62,867 bases of DNA. Source: a virus. The DNA lies in IMG/VR virus record IMGVR_UViG_3300033571_011317, positions 1 through 62,867 of that record. One strand, given 5' to 3'. Below, one piece after another: positions 27,511-35,618 of this stretch; positions within the stretch are counted from its first letter, which is position 1; the number at the start of each line of letters is the position of its first letter. The notes beneath the pieces are model-generated. The model searched no databases, was not told the origin of the DNA, and saw only the letters and a program-made list of their open reading frames with translations. The position numbers were made by a program, and so were the translations under genes.

Positions 27511-28481
27511 AATTTGAAAACAAAGTAGTATTGGTAACAGGCGCCAGTGGTTTAGTGGGTGTACCAGCAGTTGAAAAAAGCGTTCATGAAGGCGCAAGTA
27601 AAGTCTATGCTGTGGATATCAGACAAAGCCCCAAGCTAAAAGAAGTCTGCGACAAATATCCCAACGTGGTAGAATTTGTTAACTGTGATTTGACTTATTT
27701 GCATAACTGCGAAGAGTTGTTTAAAAACAAGATTAACATTGTGCTACACATTGCCGGAGTCAAAGGCAGTCCTGCTCGTAGCAGTAAACAGCCCTGCGAT
27801 TATTTGTTCCCTATGTTGATGTTTAACACTAACATGATTAAGGCAGCATTTGATGCTAAGGTAGATTGGTTTGTGTATTTGAGTAGTGTAGGCGTTTACC
27901 AGCCAGCAGAGCTAATGAACGAAGACGATGTTTGGAAAACAACACCAAGTCGCAATGATTGGTATCCAGGCTGGACCAAGCGCATGGGCGAAGCAACATT
28001 GGAATCTCTGACAGTACAGTATGGGTGGGATAATTGGACAGTAATTCGTCCAAGTAATATCTATGGTATCAATGATAACTTTGCAGAAGATGCCACAGTT
28101 ATCAGTTCTAACATTTGGAAGCTAAAGAACGTTCCGGGCAACAGCATTACATGTTGGGGCAATGGTAGTGCTCGCAGAGACTTTGTGTTTGGCGACGATG
28201 TTGCACAAGCCAGCATCGATGCAGTTACTAAAGAAGTCAAAGACATTGTTAACTTTGGCTGCGGCACAGCAGTTAGCATTAAAGAAACAATTGAAACTAT
28301 CATTGACGTATACAAAGAAATCAGTGGCGAAGAAAAACAAATCATTTGGGACGAAACAAAGACAAATGGCGACCCAGTTCGCTGTCTAAGTGCGGACAAG
28401 CAACGTAAATATGATATGTTACCTAGAACTACACTAAGAGATGGTATTAAGAAAACTATCGAAAATTACATTGGAAAATAA
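27507..28481 (+). CDS. NAD-dependent epimerase/dehydratase-like SDR (copy 1)
   Basis: A 324-residue extended SDR with the NAD-binding G-A-S-G-L-V-G at about residues 11-17, 'V-L-H-I-A-G-V-K-G' near 82, 'Y-L-S-S-V-G-V-Y' near 125, and 'V-I-R-P-S-N-I-Y-G' near 177. Such enzymes change sugar nucleotides by epimerisation, dehydration or reduction. The catalytic Y-x-x-x-K is altered: in 'W-Y-P-G-W-T-K-R-M-G-E' the residue four before Lys is Pro and Tyr is five before it. The ATG at 27507 forms an ATGA junction and is chosen over a GTG four codons earlier. It is the first of three consecutive SDR genes. Confidence 0.8.
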   Translation: MKFENKVVLVTGASGLVGVPAVEKSVHEGASKVYAVDIRQSPKLKEVCDKYPNVVEFVNCDLTYLHNCEELFKNKINIVLHIAGVKGSPARSSKQPCDYLFPMLMFNTNMIKAAFDAKVDWFVYLSSVGVYQPAELMNEDDVWKTTPSRNDWYPGWTKRMGEATLESLTVQYGWDNWTVIRPSNIYGINDNFAEDATVISSNIWKLKNVPGNSITCWGNGSARRDFVFGDDVAQASIDAVTKEVKDIVNFGCGTAVSIKETIETIIDVYKEISGEEKQIIWDETKTNGDPVRCLSADKQRKYDMLPRTTLRDGIKKTIENYIGK

Positions 28482-28482
28482 A

Positions 28483-29475
28483 ATGCAAAAAACAGACAGA
28501 ATTTTAGTTACTGGCGCCTCTGGATTTATTGGCAGTCATATTTTAAGAACCTTATTTGAAAAAGGCTATAAGAATGTACGCAGTACAACTTATAGCAGAA
28601 CCCTACGTAAAGACTTTTACGGATGGGAAACAGTAGAGAATCACCATGGCGATTTACGCACAGCAGCGTTCTGCGAAAAAGTAAGCAAAGATGTTGATGT
28701 TGTTATTCACTGTGCGGCCAACACAAGTAATGCCTTAGACACTAAGTTTAATCCATTACTACACGTAACACCAAACATTGAAATGAATACCAATTTGATG
28801 GAACAAAGCTGGCGTAATGGTGTTAAGAAGTTTATCTTCATTAGCTCTAATACAGTGTATCCTGACATGGGCAACGACTATTGCCATGAAGGTATCGATA
28901 TTAACGCAAGTCCTCTAATCCCTGTGTACAAAGCAGTGGGCGGAATGAAGCGTTACAGCGAAGCATTGTGTGACTTCTTCAGTAACCAAATTCACAATCC
29001 AATGCAATGTGTTATCATTCGTCCTAGTAATGCATTTGGTCCAAATGATAAATTTGACTATGAAAAGTGTCACGTTACTCCTGCAAGCATTCGTAAGATT
29101 GCAGATGGCTTAAATCCTATTCCTGTGTGGGGTGACGGTAATGACGTCCGCGACTTGTTGCACGTTGAAGACATGGCAGAAGGTATTGTGTTCGTTGCAG
29201 AAAATGTCAACAAGTATGATGTATATAATGTATGCTATGGCTATGGCTTTACTGTCAATGAAGTTCTACAAATGCTTAAAGAGATTGATGACAATGAAAA
29301 TCCAATCGAGTACGTTAACAACAAAGCGTTTATGATTTCAGTTAGACTATTAAGTTCTGAAAAGATCAATGCTCTAGGCTGGAAGCCAAAATATGAACTA
29401 CGTGAAGCATTGAAGAACACACTTCGCTGGTACAAAATGAACAAAGACCAATACGATCCAAATAGCAAACCATGA
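28483..29475 (+). CDS. GDP-fucose-synthase-like/epimerase SDR (copy 2)
   Basis: A 330-residue extended SDR: G-A-S-G-F-I-G near residues 10-16, 'V-I-H-C-A-A-N-T' near 70, 'F-I-S-S-N-T-V-Y-P' near 112 and 'I-I-R-P-S-N-A-F-G-P-N-D' near 172. The layout resembles WcaG/GDP-L-fucose synthase. In the active-site helix 'V-Y-K-A-V-G-G-M-K-R' the position four after Tyr is Gly; Lys residues are at +1 and +7 instead. The ATG at 28483, two bases after the previous stop, is preferred to an upstream ATG that would force a 41-nt overlap. Probable nucleotide-sugar reductase or epimerase. Confidence 0.8.
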   Translation: MQKTDRILVTGASGFIGSHILRTLFEKGYKNVRSTTYSRTLRKDFYGWETVENHHGDLRTAAFCEKVSKDVDVVIHCAANTSNALDTKFNPLLHVTPNIEMNTNLMEQSWRNGVKKFIFISSNTVYPDMGNDYCHEGIDINASPLIPVYKAVGGMKRYSEALCDFFSNQIHNPMQCVIIRPSNAFGPNDKFDYEKCHVTPASIRKIADGLNPIPVWGDGNDVRDLLHVEDMAEGIVFVAENVNKYDVYNVCYGYGFTVNEVLQMLKEIDDNENPIEYVNNKAFMISVRLLSSEKINALGWKPKYELREALKNTLRWYKMNKDQYDPNSKP

Positions 29476-30407
29476 AAATTTTAATCACAGGCGGAGCTGG
29501 TTATCTTGGCAGCACACTAGCAGAACATTTATTGTTTAAAGGACATGAGGTTACTGTATTAGATAACCTTATGTACAAGCAAACAAGTTTGCTGCATCTT
29601 TTCAAACAGCCTAAATTTCACTTCATTGCAGGCGATGTTAGGGATAAGGATTTACTTACTGAGCAAGTCGGCTTAGCTGATGTTGTTATTCCATTGGCTG
29701 CTATTGTTGGCATGCCAGCGTGTAAAGCAAATCCAGATCTGACAGTACAAGTAAACTACGAACAAATTAAAAATGTAGTTGATGTATTGCGAGATGACCA
29801 AAAGCTGATATTGCCTAATACTAACAGTCAATATGGCAGTAGTGAAGAGATTATCACAGAAGAAAGTCCGTTTAAGCCATTAAGCTTGTACGCACAGACT
29901 AAATGCGATGCCGAAGATTATGTGCTTAAAAAAGGCAATGGTGTTATTCTAAGACTTGCTACTGTATTCGGAGTAAGTCCAAGAATGAGGCAGGACTTGT
30001 TGGTCAACGATTTTGTTTACAAAGCAGTAGTAGATGGATACATGGTATTGTTTGAAGCAAACTTCAAACGCAATTACATTCACGTACAGGACATTGCTAG
30101 AACATTTGAATTCATGATTGATAATTATGACAAGTGCCGCGGCCAAGTTTATAATGTTGGTTTAAGTTCTGCTAATCTAAGTAAGTTAGAACTAGCTGAA
30201 AAGATCAAAGAACAAATTCCTGCATTGGTAATTAAGCAAGACGAATTTAAACAAGACTTCGACAAACGCAATTACATAGTTTCTAACGCTAAGTTAGAAA
30301 GTTTGGGATGGAAGCCAATGTTTGATTTGGACTATGGTATTAAGCAATTGATATCTGCGTACCAAATGACTATCCCTTTTAACAATAGAAATTTTACAAA
30401 TTTATGA
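29472..30407 (+). CDS. NAD-dependent sugar epimerase/dehydratase (copy 3, intact active site)
   Basis: A 311-residue extended SDR with all the usual signatures: G-G-A-G-Y-L-G near residues 7-13, 'V-I-P-L-A-A-I-V-G' near 75, 'N-T-N-S-Q-Y-G' near 117 and the catalytic Y-A-Q-T-K near 139-143. It ends with the substrate-domain segment 'L-G-W-K-P'. It should act on a nucleotide-linked hexose (UDP- or GDP-sugar). Unlike the two preceding SDR genes it keeps Y-x-x-x-K, so it is the best candidate for the true catalytic member of the trio. ATGA overlaps on both sides. Confidence 0.85.
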   Translation: MKILITGGAGYLGSTLAEHLLFKGHEVTVLDNLMYKQTSLLHLFKQPKFHFIAGDVRDKDLLTEQVGLADVVIPLAAIVGMPACKANPDLTVQVNYEQIKNVVDVLRDDQKLILPNTNSQYGSSEEIITEESPFKPLSLYAQTKCDAEDYVLKKGNGVILRLATVFGVSPRMRQDLLVNDFVYKAVVDGYMVLFEANFKRNYIHVQDIARTFEFMIDNYDKCRGQVYNVGLSSANLSKLELAEKIKEQIPALVIKQDEFKQDFDKRNYIVSNAKLESLGWKPMFDLDYGIKQLISAYQMTIPFNNRNFTNL

Positions 30408-30823
30408 CTGAGAGAAAATACTTGCATACACTAGGTGATTTGGTTGATCGTTTGAGCATTGTTCAACTCAAGGAAGTTTTTATTCCCGAACATAAACAAG
30501 AATACAGTGAAGAAATTGCTGCCATTGTACATGATATTCAACTAATACTAGAAGAAAAAGATGTAGTAGTTACAGCAGATGTTATCCGTGCTATTGTTGT
30601 GGTCAGTCAAATGAATTTACATATTTGGCACAATGAAAGTAATTATCGTCGTGGTATTAAAGATGGCAACAACCTAGAGCTTACACACGGCTTAAATGGT
30701 ATTCGTAATACTGCTAAGAACGTAATTCAAGAAAGTGTTGGCGGACGTAAAGACTATAAAGTAGACTGCTTGGCAGCAGACTTTAAAGACTGGGAAATTA
30801 GTTGGCCTAATAAAAATAAATGA
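30404..30823 (+). CDS. Small helical protein of the sugar cluster
   Basis: A 139-residue, mostly alpha-helical protein beginning with a 'T-L-G-D-L-V-D-R-L-S-I' pattern, which I have seen in small proteins near nucleotide-sugar and LPS genes, followed by an 'I-W-H-N-E-S-N-Y-R-R-G' helix near 75. No catalytic residues can be assigned. ATGA junctions on both sides place it between an epimerase and an SGNH hydrolase in one translated unit. Function unknown. Confidence 0.65.
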   Translation: MTERKYLHTLGDLVDRLSIVQLKEVFIPEHKQEYSEEIAAIVHDIQLILEEKDVVVTADVIRAIVVVSQMNLHIWHNESNYRRGIKDGNNLELTHGLNGIRNTAKNVIQESVGGRKDYKVDCLAADFKDWEISWPNKNK

Positions 30824-31674
30824 AAAGTCAAAGTCCCGTTACTAGGGGAATGATCTTTGCTGGATGTAGTTTTACGTGGGGGCAAGGTTTGTATTATTAT
30901 TCAAACATGCCCACACTTGTAGAACCACCAGCTAATCACTATCAAGCAGATTATGTTAAAGATACACATATCGAGTATATGAAGTCTCTGAGATTTCCAA
31001 GGCTTGTAGCAAATCATTTTAATACATATGAACTTTGCCAACCTTGGAACGGTGGAGCCAGTTACAGCATACATGATTGGTGGCAGAGATGCTTTATGAG
31101 CAAAGACAATCCCGAAAAAAACAAAGGCAATCATCCCGTGACTCCGCCTACGTTTAACTACGAAGATATAAGTCATGTTTTTTATCAATTCACTCAATGG
31201 CATAGAGCACATAGTCCAACTCGACTAGGCAAACCATATCCCTCTACTCACTCCGATATCCTAGCTAATCATGAAATTGCAAAATGGTTGATTGAAAACA
31301 ATTTAACTGTGGATCAATATATTGAGCAAGCCATAAGAAAAGAGCTGCAAGAGGTCAAAGAGTTTTTAAAAACATTTACAGACAAAGGCATTAAAGTTTA
31401 TGTAATGACTTGGCCAGCAGATCTTGTAGATTACATAGAACAAGATGATTGGCTAAGAAATAGAATGATTAAATTTGACTATAAAGGTATTCAGTATCCT
31501 AGTATGGAACATATGATGGAAACTAAAATAGATCAAAAAATAGTAAATCCCGAACTTACTATATACAGAGATACCGACGAGTTTGATGTAACTCCGCAAG
31601 ATATGCATCCTTCAAAATTATGTCATCGCGTAATAGCAGATAACATAATACAACATTTAGAAAGAGAAATTTAA
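30820..31674 (+). CDS. SGNH/GDSL-type hydrolase (copy 4)
   Basis: A 284-residue protein with block I 'A-G-C-S-F-T-W-G-Q-G' at about 14-23, a block II-like 'W-N-G-G-A-S-Y-S' near 72 and the terminal 'D-M-H-P-S' near 266 for the Asp-His pair. It is rich in Trp and His. The expected activity is ester hydrolysis or acyl transfer. It begins with an ATGA overlap and is followed after one base by the E1 beta-like gene. Confidence 0.8.
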   Translation: MKSQSPVTRGMIFAGCSFTWGQGLYYYSNMPTLVEPPANHYQADYVKDTHIEYMKSLRFPRLVANHFNTYELCQPWNGGASYSIHDWWQRCFMSKDNPEKNKGNHPVTPPTFNYEDISHVFYQFTQWHRAHSPTRLGKPYPSTHSDILANHEIAKWLIENNLTVDQYIEQAIRKELQEVKEFLKTFTDKGIKVYVMTWPADLVDYIEQDDWLRNRMIKFDYKGIQYPSMEHMMETKIDQKIVNPELTIYRDTDEFDVTPQDMHPSKLCHRVIADNIIQHLEREI

Positions 31675-31675
31675 A

Positions 31676-32218
31676 ATGACAGCACCACAAATGAGCCCAT
31701 ACAAAGATGCACTAACTGATGCAATGACGGTATTGGCAGCTAAGGACGATATACTTTTCATTGGACAACAAATTGTTTACTCGGGTAATCCAATGAGCAC
31801 TACATTGGGTAATGTGCCTAAGGATAAAATGATTGAACTTCCCGTCATGGAAGAAACACAAATGGGTATGAGTCTGGGAATGGCTATGGCTGGTAAAACT
31901 GTTGTTAGTTTTTATCCAAGATGGGATTTTGTTATCAGTGCAACTAATCAATTGGTCAATCACTTAGATAAATTCCAAGCAATGACAGGCAAACAAGCAC
32001 ATGTTTTAATACGTTTGGGTAAAGGCAGCGACAAACCTTTAGACCCCGGCCATCAACACAAAGGTAGCTATTTTGAAGAATTCAAAAGCCTATGCCCGCA
32101 CACCAAATTTTATGATTTAAAAACGCCTGCTGATATTGCTAATGCTTATAAAACAGCTACAGAAGAAAAAGGTATTCATGTATTAGTGGAGTATCCTGAG
32201 CTATATTACATTAACTAA
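31676..32218 (+). CDS. TPP-dependent E1 beta-like subunit (pyrimidine-binding half)
   Basis: A 180-residue protein matching the pyrimidine-binding domain of E1 beta/transketolase: an N-terminal 'Y-K-D-A-L-T-D-A-M' helix, then 'E-L-P-V-M-E-E' near 55-61 holding the Glu expected to activate thiamine diphosphate, and 'G-M-A-M-A-G-K-T-V-V-S-F-Y-P-R' near 69-83. The C-terminal transketolase domain is missing, making it about half the usual length. It is the natural partner of the ThDP-binding subunit at 24064. It is the last gene before a late promoter. Confidence 0.75.
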   Translation: MTAPQMSPYKDALTDAMTVLAAKDDILFIGQQIVYSGNPMSTTLGNVPKDKMIELPVMEETQMGMSLGMAMAGKTVVSFYPRWDFVISATNQLVNHLDKFQAMTGKQAHVLIRLGKGSDKPLDPGHQHKGSYFEEFKSLCPHTKFYDLKTPADIANAYKTATEEKGIHVLVEYPELYYIN

Positions 32219-32220
32219 GT

Positions 32221-32228
32221 TATAAATA
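32221..32228 (+). promoter_or_regulatory. Late promoter (exact TATAAATA)
   Basis: The second exact copy of the T4-type late promoter, two bases after the stop of the E1 beta-like gene in one of the few real gaps. T4 spacing predicts +1 at about 32234, which is the A of the next ATG. It can drive the run of genes to 60.5 kb. Confidence 0.75.
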
Positions 32229-32233
32229 TCATT

Positions 32234-32371
32234 ATGGAAAACAACGATCAACAACCACAACAACCTGTAGAAGAAGAAAAACAAAAAACACAGGAAGAGT
32301 TAGACTACGAAGAACAACTTAAAAAGCGTTTAGAAGAACTACGCAAACGAGATCCTTTTATTTACAAATGA
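32234..32371 (+). CDS. 45-aa Glu/Gln/Lys-rich protein behind a late promoter
   Basis: A very small frame encoding a charged, helical peptide: a Gln/Pro-rich start, a Glu/Lys/Leu heptad-like middle, and the end R-D-P-F-I-Y-K. Its TGA overlaps the ATG of the carbamoyltransferase as ATGA, the standard coupling junction here, which supports a real gene. There is no ribosome-binding site, and the predicted late transcript starts at or next to its ATG, so it would be leaderless. Possible roles are leader peptide or regulator. Nothing suggests a modification precursor (no Cys, Ser or Gly-rich core). Confidence 0.65.
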   Translation: MENNDQQPQQPVEEEKQKTQEELDYEEQLKKRLEELRKRDPFIYK

Positions 32372-33840
32372 ACATTTGGGGAATTAGTGCCAACAGCCAT
32401 GATGCTGCCATAAGTGTTTGGCACGATAAAGAACTACAATTTGCTGGACACAGTGAACGCTATTCGGGAATTAAAAACGATGGCGATTTATGTGAAGGCA
32501 TTATAGCAGACGCAAAAAAGTACGGAGAACCAGATTTAATTGTTTGGTATGAAAAGCCGTGGCTTAAAACCGTGCGTCAGCTATATGCTGGCCAAGGCTA
32601 TCGTGGTAAAGAAAACAACATCAAACAGTACCTATCTAAATACAATTTAGACAAGCCTGTTGTATTTGGTAAGCATCATGAAAGTCATGCAGCTGCAGGA
32701 TATTATACCAGTGGCTATAAAGATGCCACTGTTATCGTTATTGATAGCATCGGTGAATTTGAATGTCTAACAATATGGCAGGGTGAAGGCAATGACTTAA
32801 AGAAAGTTTACAGTCAAAGTTATCCCAATAGTATTGGTATATGGTTCTCTGCTATGACACAACGTTGTGGATTGAAACCCAACGAAGAAGAATACATTTT
32901 GATGGGCATGGCTGCTTATGGTGACCCCGACAAATACAAAGCAGACATCTACAATGATTTCTTTAAAACTATTCGTGCACCCGAAATCAAATTCAAACGT
33001 AATCTACATAGGGGTTGTCCAGACTGGCGCTTGGATTTAGTCAGCTTACAAGATACATATGATATCGCTGCCGCCACACAACAGATATACACAGAACTGT
33101 TACAACAGTTGAGTATGTGGGCTAATTCCAAACTACCCAGTAACAATCTTATACTAATGGGAGGCTGTGCTCTTAATTGTGTTGCTAACAGTGAGATCAC
33201 AGGAGACTGGGACAATGTGTGGATTATGCCAAATCCAGGAGATGCGGGTAGTAGTGTAGGCGCAGTGGCTGCTTACTTTGGGGAACAAGTTAAATGGCCT
33301 GGCGCTTACCTAGGCACTAACATGGGAAGGAAATATCCAGTTGACCAAACTATTGACATGCTTAAAACAAACAAGATTGTGGGCGTGGCTAGTGGCCGAG
33401 CAGAATTTGGTCCCAGGGCTTTAGGTCATCGCAGTTTATTAGCTGACCCCCGCGGACCGGAAATCAAAGACACAGTCAACGCAATCAAACGTAGACAAAA
33501 GTTCAGACCCTTTGCACCAGCAATCTTAGAAGAACATGTGCATGACTATTTCGATATGCCTAAAAATATTGATACTAGTCCGTATATGCAATTCGTTGCT
33601 CGCTGTACTCGCCCCGATGAATTCCCTGCTATTATACACAAAGACGGAACAAGTCGTGTGCAAACAGTGAGTAAAAATGATAGCCCTGGCTTCCGTAAGC
33701 TATTAGAAAATTGGTACAGTGAAACTGGCTGTCCAATGTTATTGAACACTAGCTTAAACATCAAAGGCCAGCCAATGGTCAATAATATAAAGCATGCCAA
33801 AGACTTTTATAAGAAATACAATGTGCCTGTATTATCATGA
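32368..33840 (+). CDS. Carbamoyltransferase, NodU/CmcH family
   Basis: A 490-residue protein with the N-terminal Kae1/ASKHA-like domain ('G-I-S-A-N-S-H-D-A-A' near 4-13, metal-binding 'H-H-E-S-H-A-A' near 103) and the C-terminal YrdC-like part with 'F-G-P-R-A-L-G-H-R-S' near 348 and 'Q-K-F-R-P-F-A-P-A-I' near 380. It ends with 'L-N-T-S-L-N-I-K-G-Q-P'. The family transfers a carbamoyl group from carbamoyl phosphate via carbamoyl-AMP to a sugar hydroxyl. It is shorter than bacterial NodU (commonly over 550 residues), but all landmark motifs are present. It would add carbamoyl groups to a glycan or nucleotide sugar made by this cluster. Confidence 0.9.
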   Translation: MNIWGISANSHDAAISVWHDKELQFAGHSERYSGIKNDGDLCEGIIADAKKYGEPDLIVWYEKPWLKTVRQLYAGQGYRGKENNIKQYLSKYNLDKPVVFGKHHESHAAAGYYTSGYKDATVIVIDSIGEFECLTIWQGEGNDLKKVYSQSYPNSIGIWFSAMTQRCGLKPNEEEYILMGMAAYGDPDKYKADIYNDFFKTIRAPEIKFKRNLHRGCPDWRLDLVSLQDTYDIAAATQQIYTELLQQLSMWANSKLPSNNLILMGGCALNCVANSEITGDWDNVWIMPNPGDAGSSVGAVAAYFGEQVKWPGAYLGTNMGRKYPVDQTIDMLKTNKIVGVASGRAEFGPRALGHRSLLADPRGPEIKDTVNAIKRRQKFRPFAPAILEEHVHDYFDMPKNIDTSPYMQFVARCTRPDEFPAIIHKDGTSRVQTVSKNDSPGFRKLLENWYSETGCPMLLNTSLNIKGQPMVNNIKHAKDFYKKYNVPVLS

Positions 33841-33864
33841 GTAAAAATATTAAATACTCGTATA

Positions 33865-34611
33865 ATGCTAGATGTTTTCTTTTTAAGTTATAATGAACCC
33901 TACGCTGATGAAAATTACGAACTTCTATTAGAGAAAGTTCCACATGCAAGGCGTGTAAATGGTATAAAAGGTTTTACGGCGGCACATCAAGAATGTGCCC
34001 GTCGTAGTCTTACCAATAATTTTTATGTAGTAGACAGCGATGCTATTATAGTAAGAGACTTTGAATTTTTCTTTACTCCCAGTAAGTACAATACTTGGTG
34101 GGGGATACCTGAAAGTGAATGCCTTTGTTTATGGAACAGCGTTAATCCAATAAACGATTTGACATATGGGCATGGTGGTGTTAAACTGCTACCTAAGCAC
34201 TCTTTATTGTCTAAGAATCCAGATACTGTTGACTTCACAACTGGATTTGGATTAAGTATCAAAGTATTCGATCAAATAAGCAACGTCACTAAATTTAACT
34301 ACGACGAGTTCAGTACATGGCGCAGTGCCTTTCGCGAATGTGTTAAACTTGCCACTAACTTAACTAATGAAGAATTGCGTCATAAATTAAACTATGACGA
34401 CGAAGCTATAGATCGTGTTGTAGAAGAAAGCAATCAGCGATTGAAAATTTGGACTACTAAAGGTGCAAAACGCCCTTTTGGCAAATACGCAATAGCAGGT
34501 GCAAAACAAGGGCGAGATTATGGATTGCAAAATGCAGAGAATCCAGAAGCTTTGCGTGTTATTAATGATTTAGAATGGATGAAAAATGAGTTTACTAAAT
34601 TCACTGGATAA
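33865..34611 (+). CDS. Putative glycosyltransferase, 'FLSYDEPNAD' family (copy 2)
   Basis: A 248-residue short member: 'F-F-L-S-Y-N-E-P-Y-A-D' at the N-terminus, 'G-I-K-G-F-T-A-A-H-Q-E' near 33, 'V-V-D-S-D-A' near 54 as DxD, and 'T-Y-G-H-G-G-V-K-L' near 103. It ends soon after the 'A-F-R-E-C-V-K' helix and a short C-terminal region, lacking the last roughly 80 residues of copies 1 and 3. Likely GT-A nucleotide-sugar transferase. It starts a block of three consecutive paralogues and overlaps the next by 26 nt. Confidence 0.7.
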   Translation: MLDVFFLSYNEPYADENYELLLEKVPHARRVNGIKGFTAAHQECARRSLTNNFYVVDSDAIIVRDFEFFFTPSKYNTWWGIPESECLCLWNSVNPINDLTYGHGGVKLLPKHSLLSKNPDTVDFTTGFGLSIKVFDQISNVTKFNYDEFSTWRSAFRECVKLATNLTNEELRHKLNYDDEAIDRVVEESNQRLKIWTTKGAKRPFGKYAIAGAKQGRDYGLQNAENPEALRVINDLEWMKNEFTKFTG

Positions 34612-35617
34612 TAAAATTAAAACTGCTGTTAAGAAAGAAACACAGCAAAACGCTATATTAAAATTAAAAGATATTCCTGTGGTCTTTTTAAGCTACGACG
34701 AACCAAACGCAGATGAAAACTATCAGTTTCTATTAGACCATCATCCCAACGCAGAAAAAGTATATAGAGTACATGGTGTTAAAGGCTTTGATGCAGCACA
34801 CAAAGAAGCTGGTCGAATCGCCAATGCTCCTAGATTCTTTACAGTAGATGCAGACTGTAAAATAGATAAAAGTATATGGACAAAAAGCGTAGAGCTTACT
34901 CCGGATATTGCCGAAGCTACACTAAGCTGGAGTAGTCGCAATGTCGTCAACGGCCTAGTCTATGGCAATGGCGGCGTTAAGCTGTGGTATACTAAACATG
35001 TCATGAACATGCGAAGTCATGAAGCAGCAGATCCAGAAGATGGCACAAATAATGTAGACTTTTGTTGGGATCCCGAAAACTATAAACAAATGAATAATAC
35101 CTATGGTGTCGTTCACAATAACTCTAGTGCCAAGCAAGCGTTTAGAGCAGGCTTTAGAGAAGGCATTAAAATGGGCTTGGACCAAGGCAACAAAGTCCCG
35201 TTACATGATTTTAAACATAAAATGTATCCGGCTAACTATGCTCGTTGGCTAATATGGATGACTGTTGGCCGTGACATTGAAAACGGTGCATGGGTTATAT
35301 ACGGCGCAAGACTGGCTGCATATAAGTTATACATAGAAAATTTTGACCATACTGTTATTGCAGACTATGACTGGTTTCATAAGTTCTGGGAACAACAATC
35401 GCAGATTCTCGAACACGGCGAATATTTAGAAAGTCACAATCGTAAATTGTTAACAGATCTAAGAGATGGCCTGGGTTTACCGTTGGCAGAACTAGATGCT
35501 GAACAAAGCATTTGGTTTAAACATGTTCATATTAGTCCAGGTAAAGGCTTAGGCTGGCCTGCACTGCTAAATCAAAGTGCTTTGCCATTATATGGCTTCA
35601 CATTACCTAAATACTAA
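34586..35617 (+). CDS. Putative glycosyltransferase, 'FLSYDEPNAD' family (copy 3)
   Basis: A 343-residue protein, the closest relative of the gene at 15772: after about 30 extra N-terminal residues come 'F-L-S-Y-D-E-P-N-A-D', 'G-V-K-G-F-D-A-A-H-K-E', 'V-D-A-D-C' near 90 and 'G-L-V-Y-G-N-G-G-V-K' near 123. The same long C-terminal region carries 'Y-D-W-F-H-K-F-W'. The near-identity of motifs over 18 kb implies duplication within the phage. Probable GT-A transferase of unknown donor. Confidence 0.7.
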   Translation: MSLLNSLDNKIKTAVKKETQQNAILKLKDIPVVFLSYDEPNADENYQFLLDHHPNAEKVYRVHGVKGFDAAHKEAGRIANAPRFFTVDADCKIDKSIWTKSVELTPDIAEATLSWSSRNVVNGLVYGNGGVKLWYTKHVMNMRSHEAADPEDGTNNVDFCWDPENYKQMNNTYGVVHNNSSAKQAFRAGFREGIKMGLDQGNKVPLHDFKHKMYPANYARWLIWMTVGRDIENGAWVIYGARLAAYKLYIENFDHTVIADYDWFHKFWEQQSQILEHGEYLESHNRKLLTDLRDGLGLPLAELDAEQSIWFKHVHISPGKGLGWPALLNQSALPLYGFTLPKY

Positions 35618-35618
35618 T

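Noticed and set aside
35577-35618. Upstream GTG start of the fourth GT-A paralogue
   Set aside because: It lies wholly inside the preceding gene; the ATG at 35619 follows that stop by one base and matches the paralogues' start.
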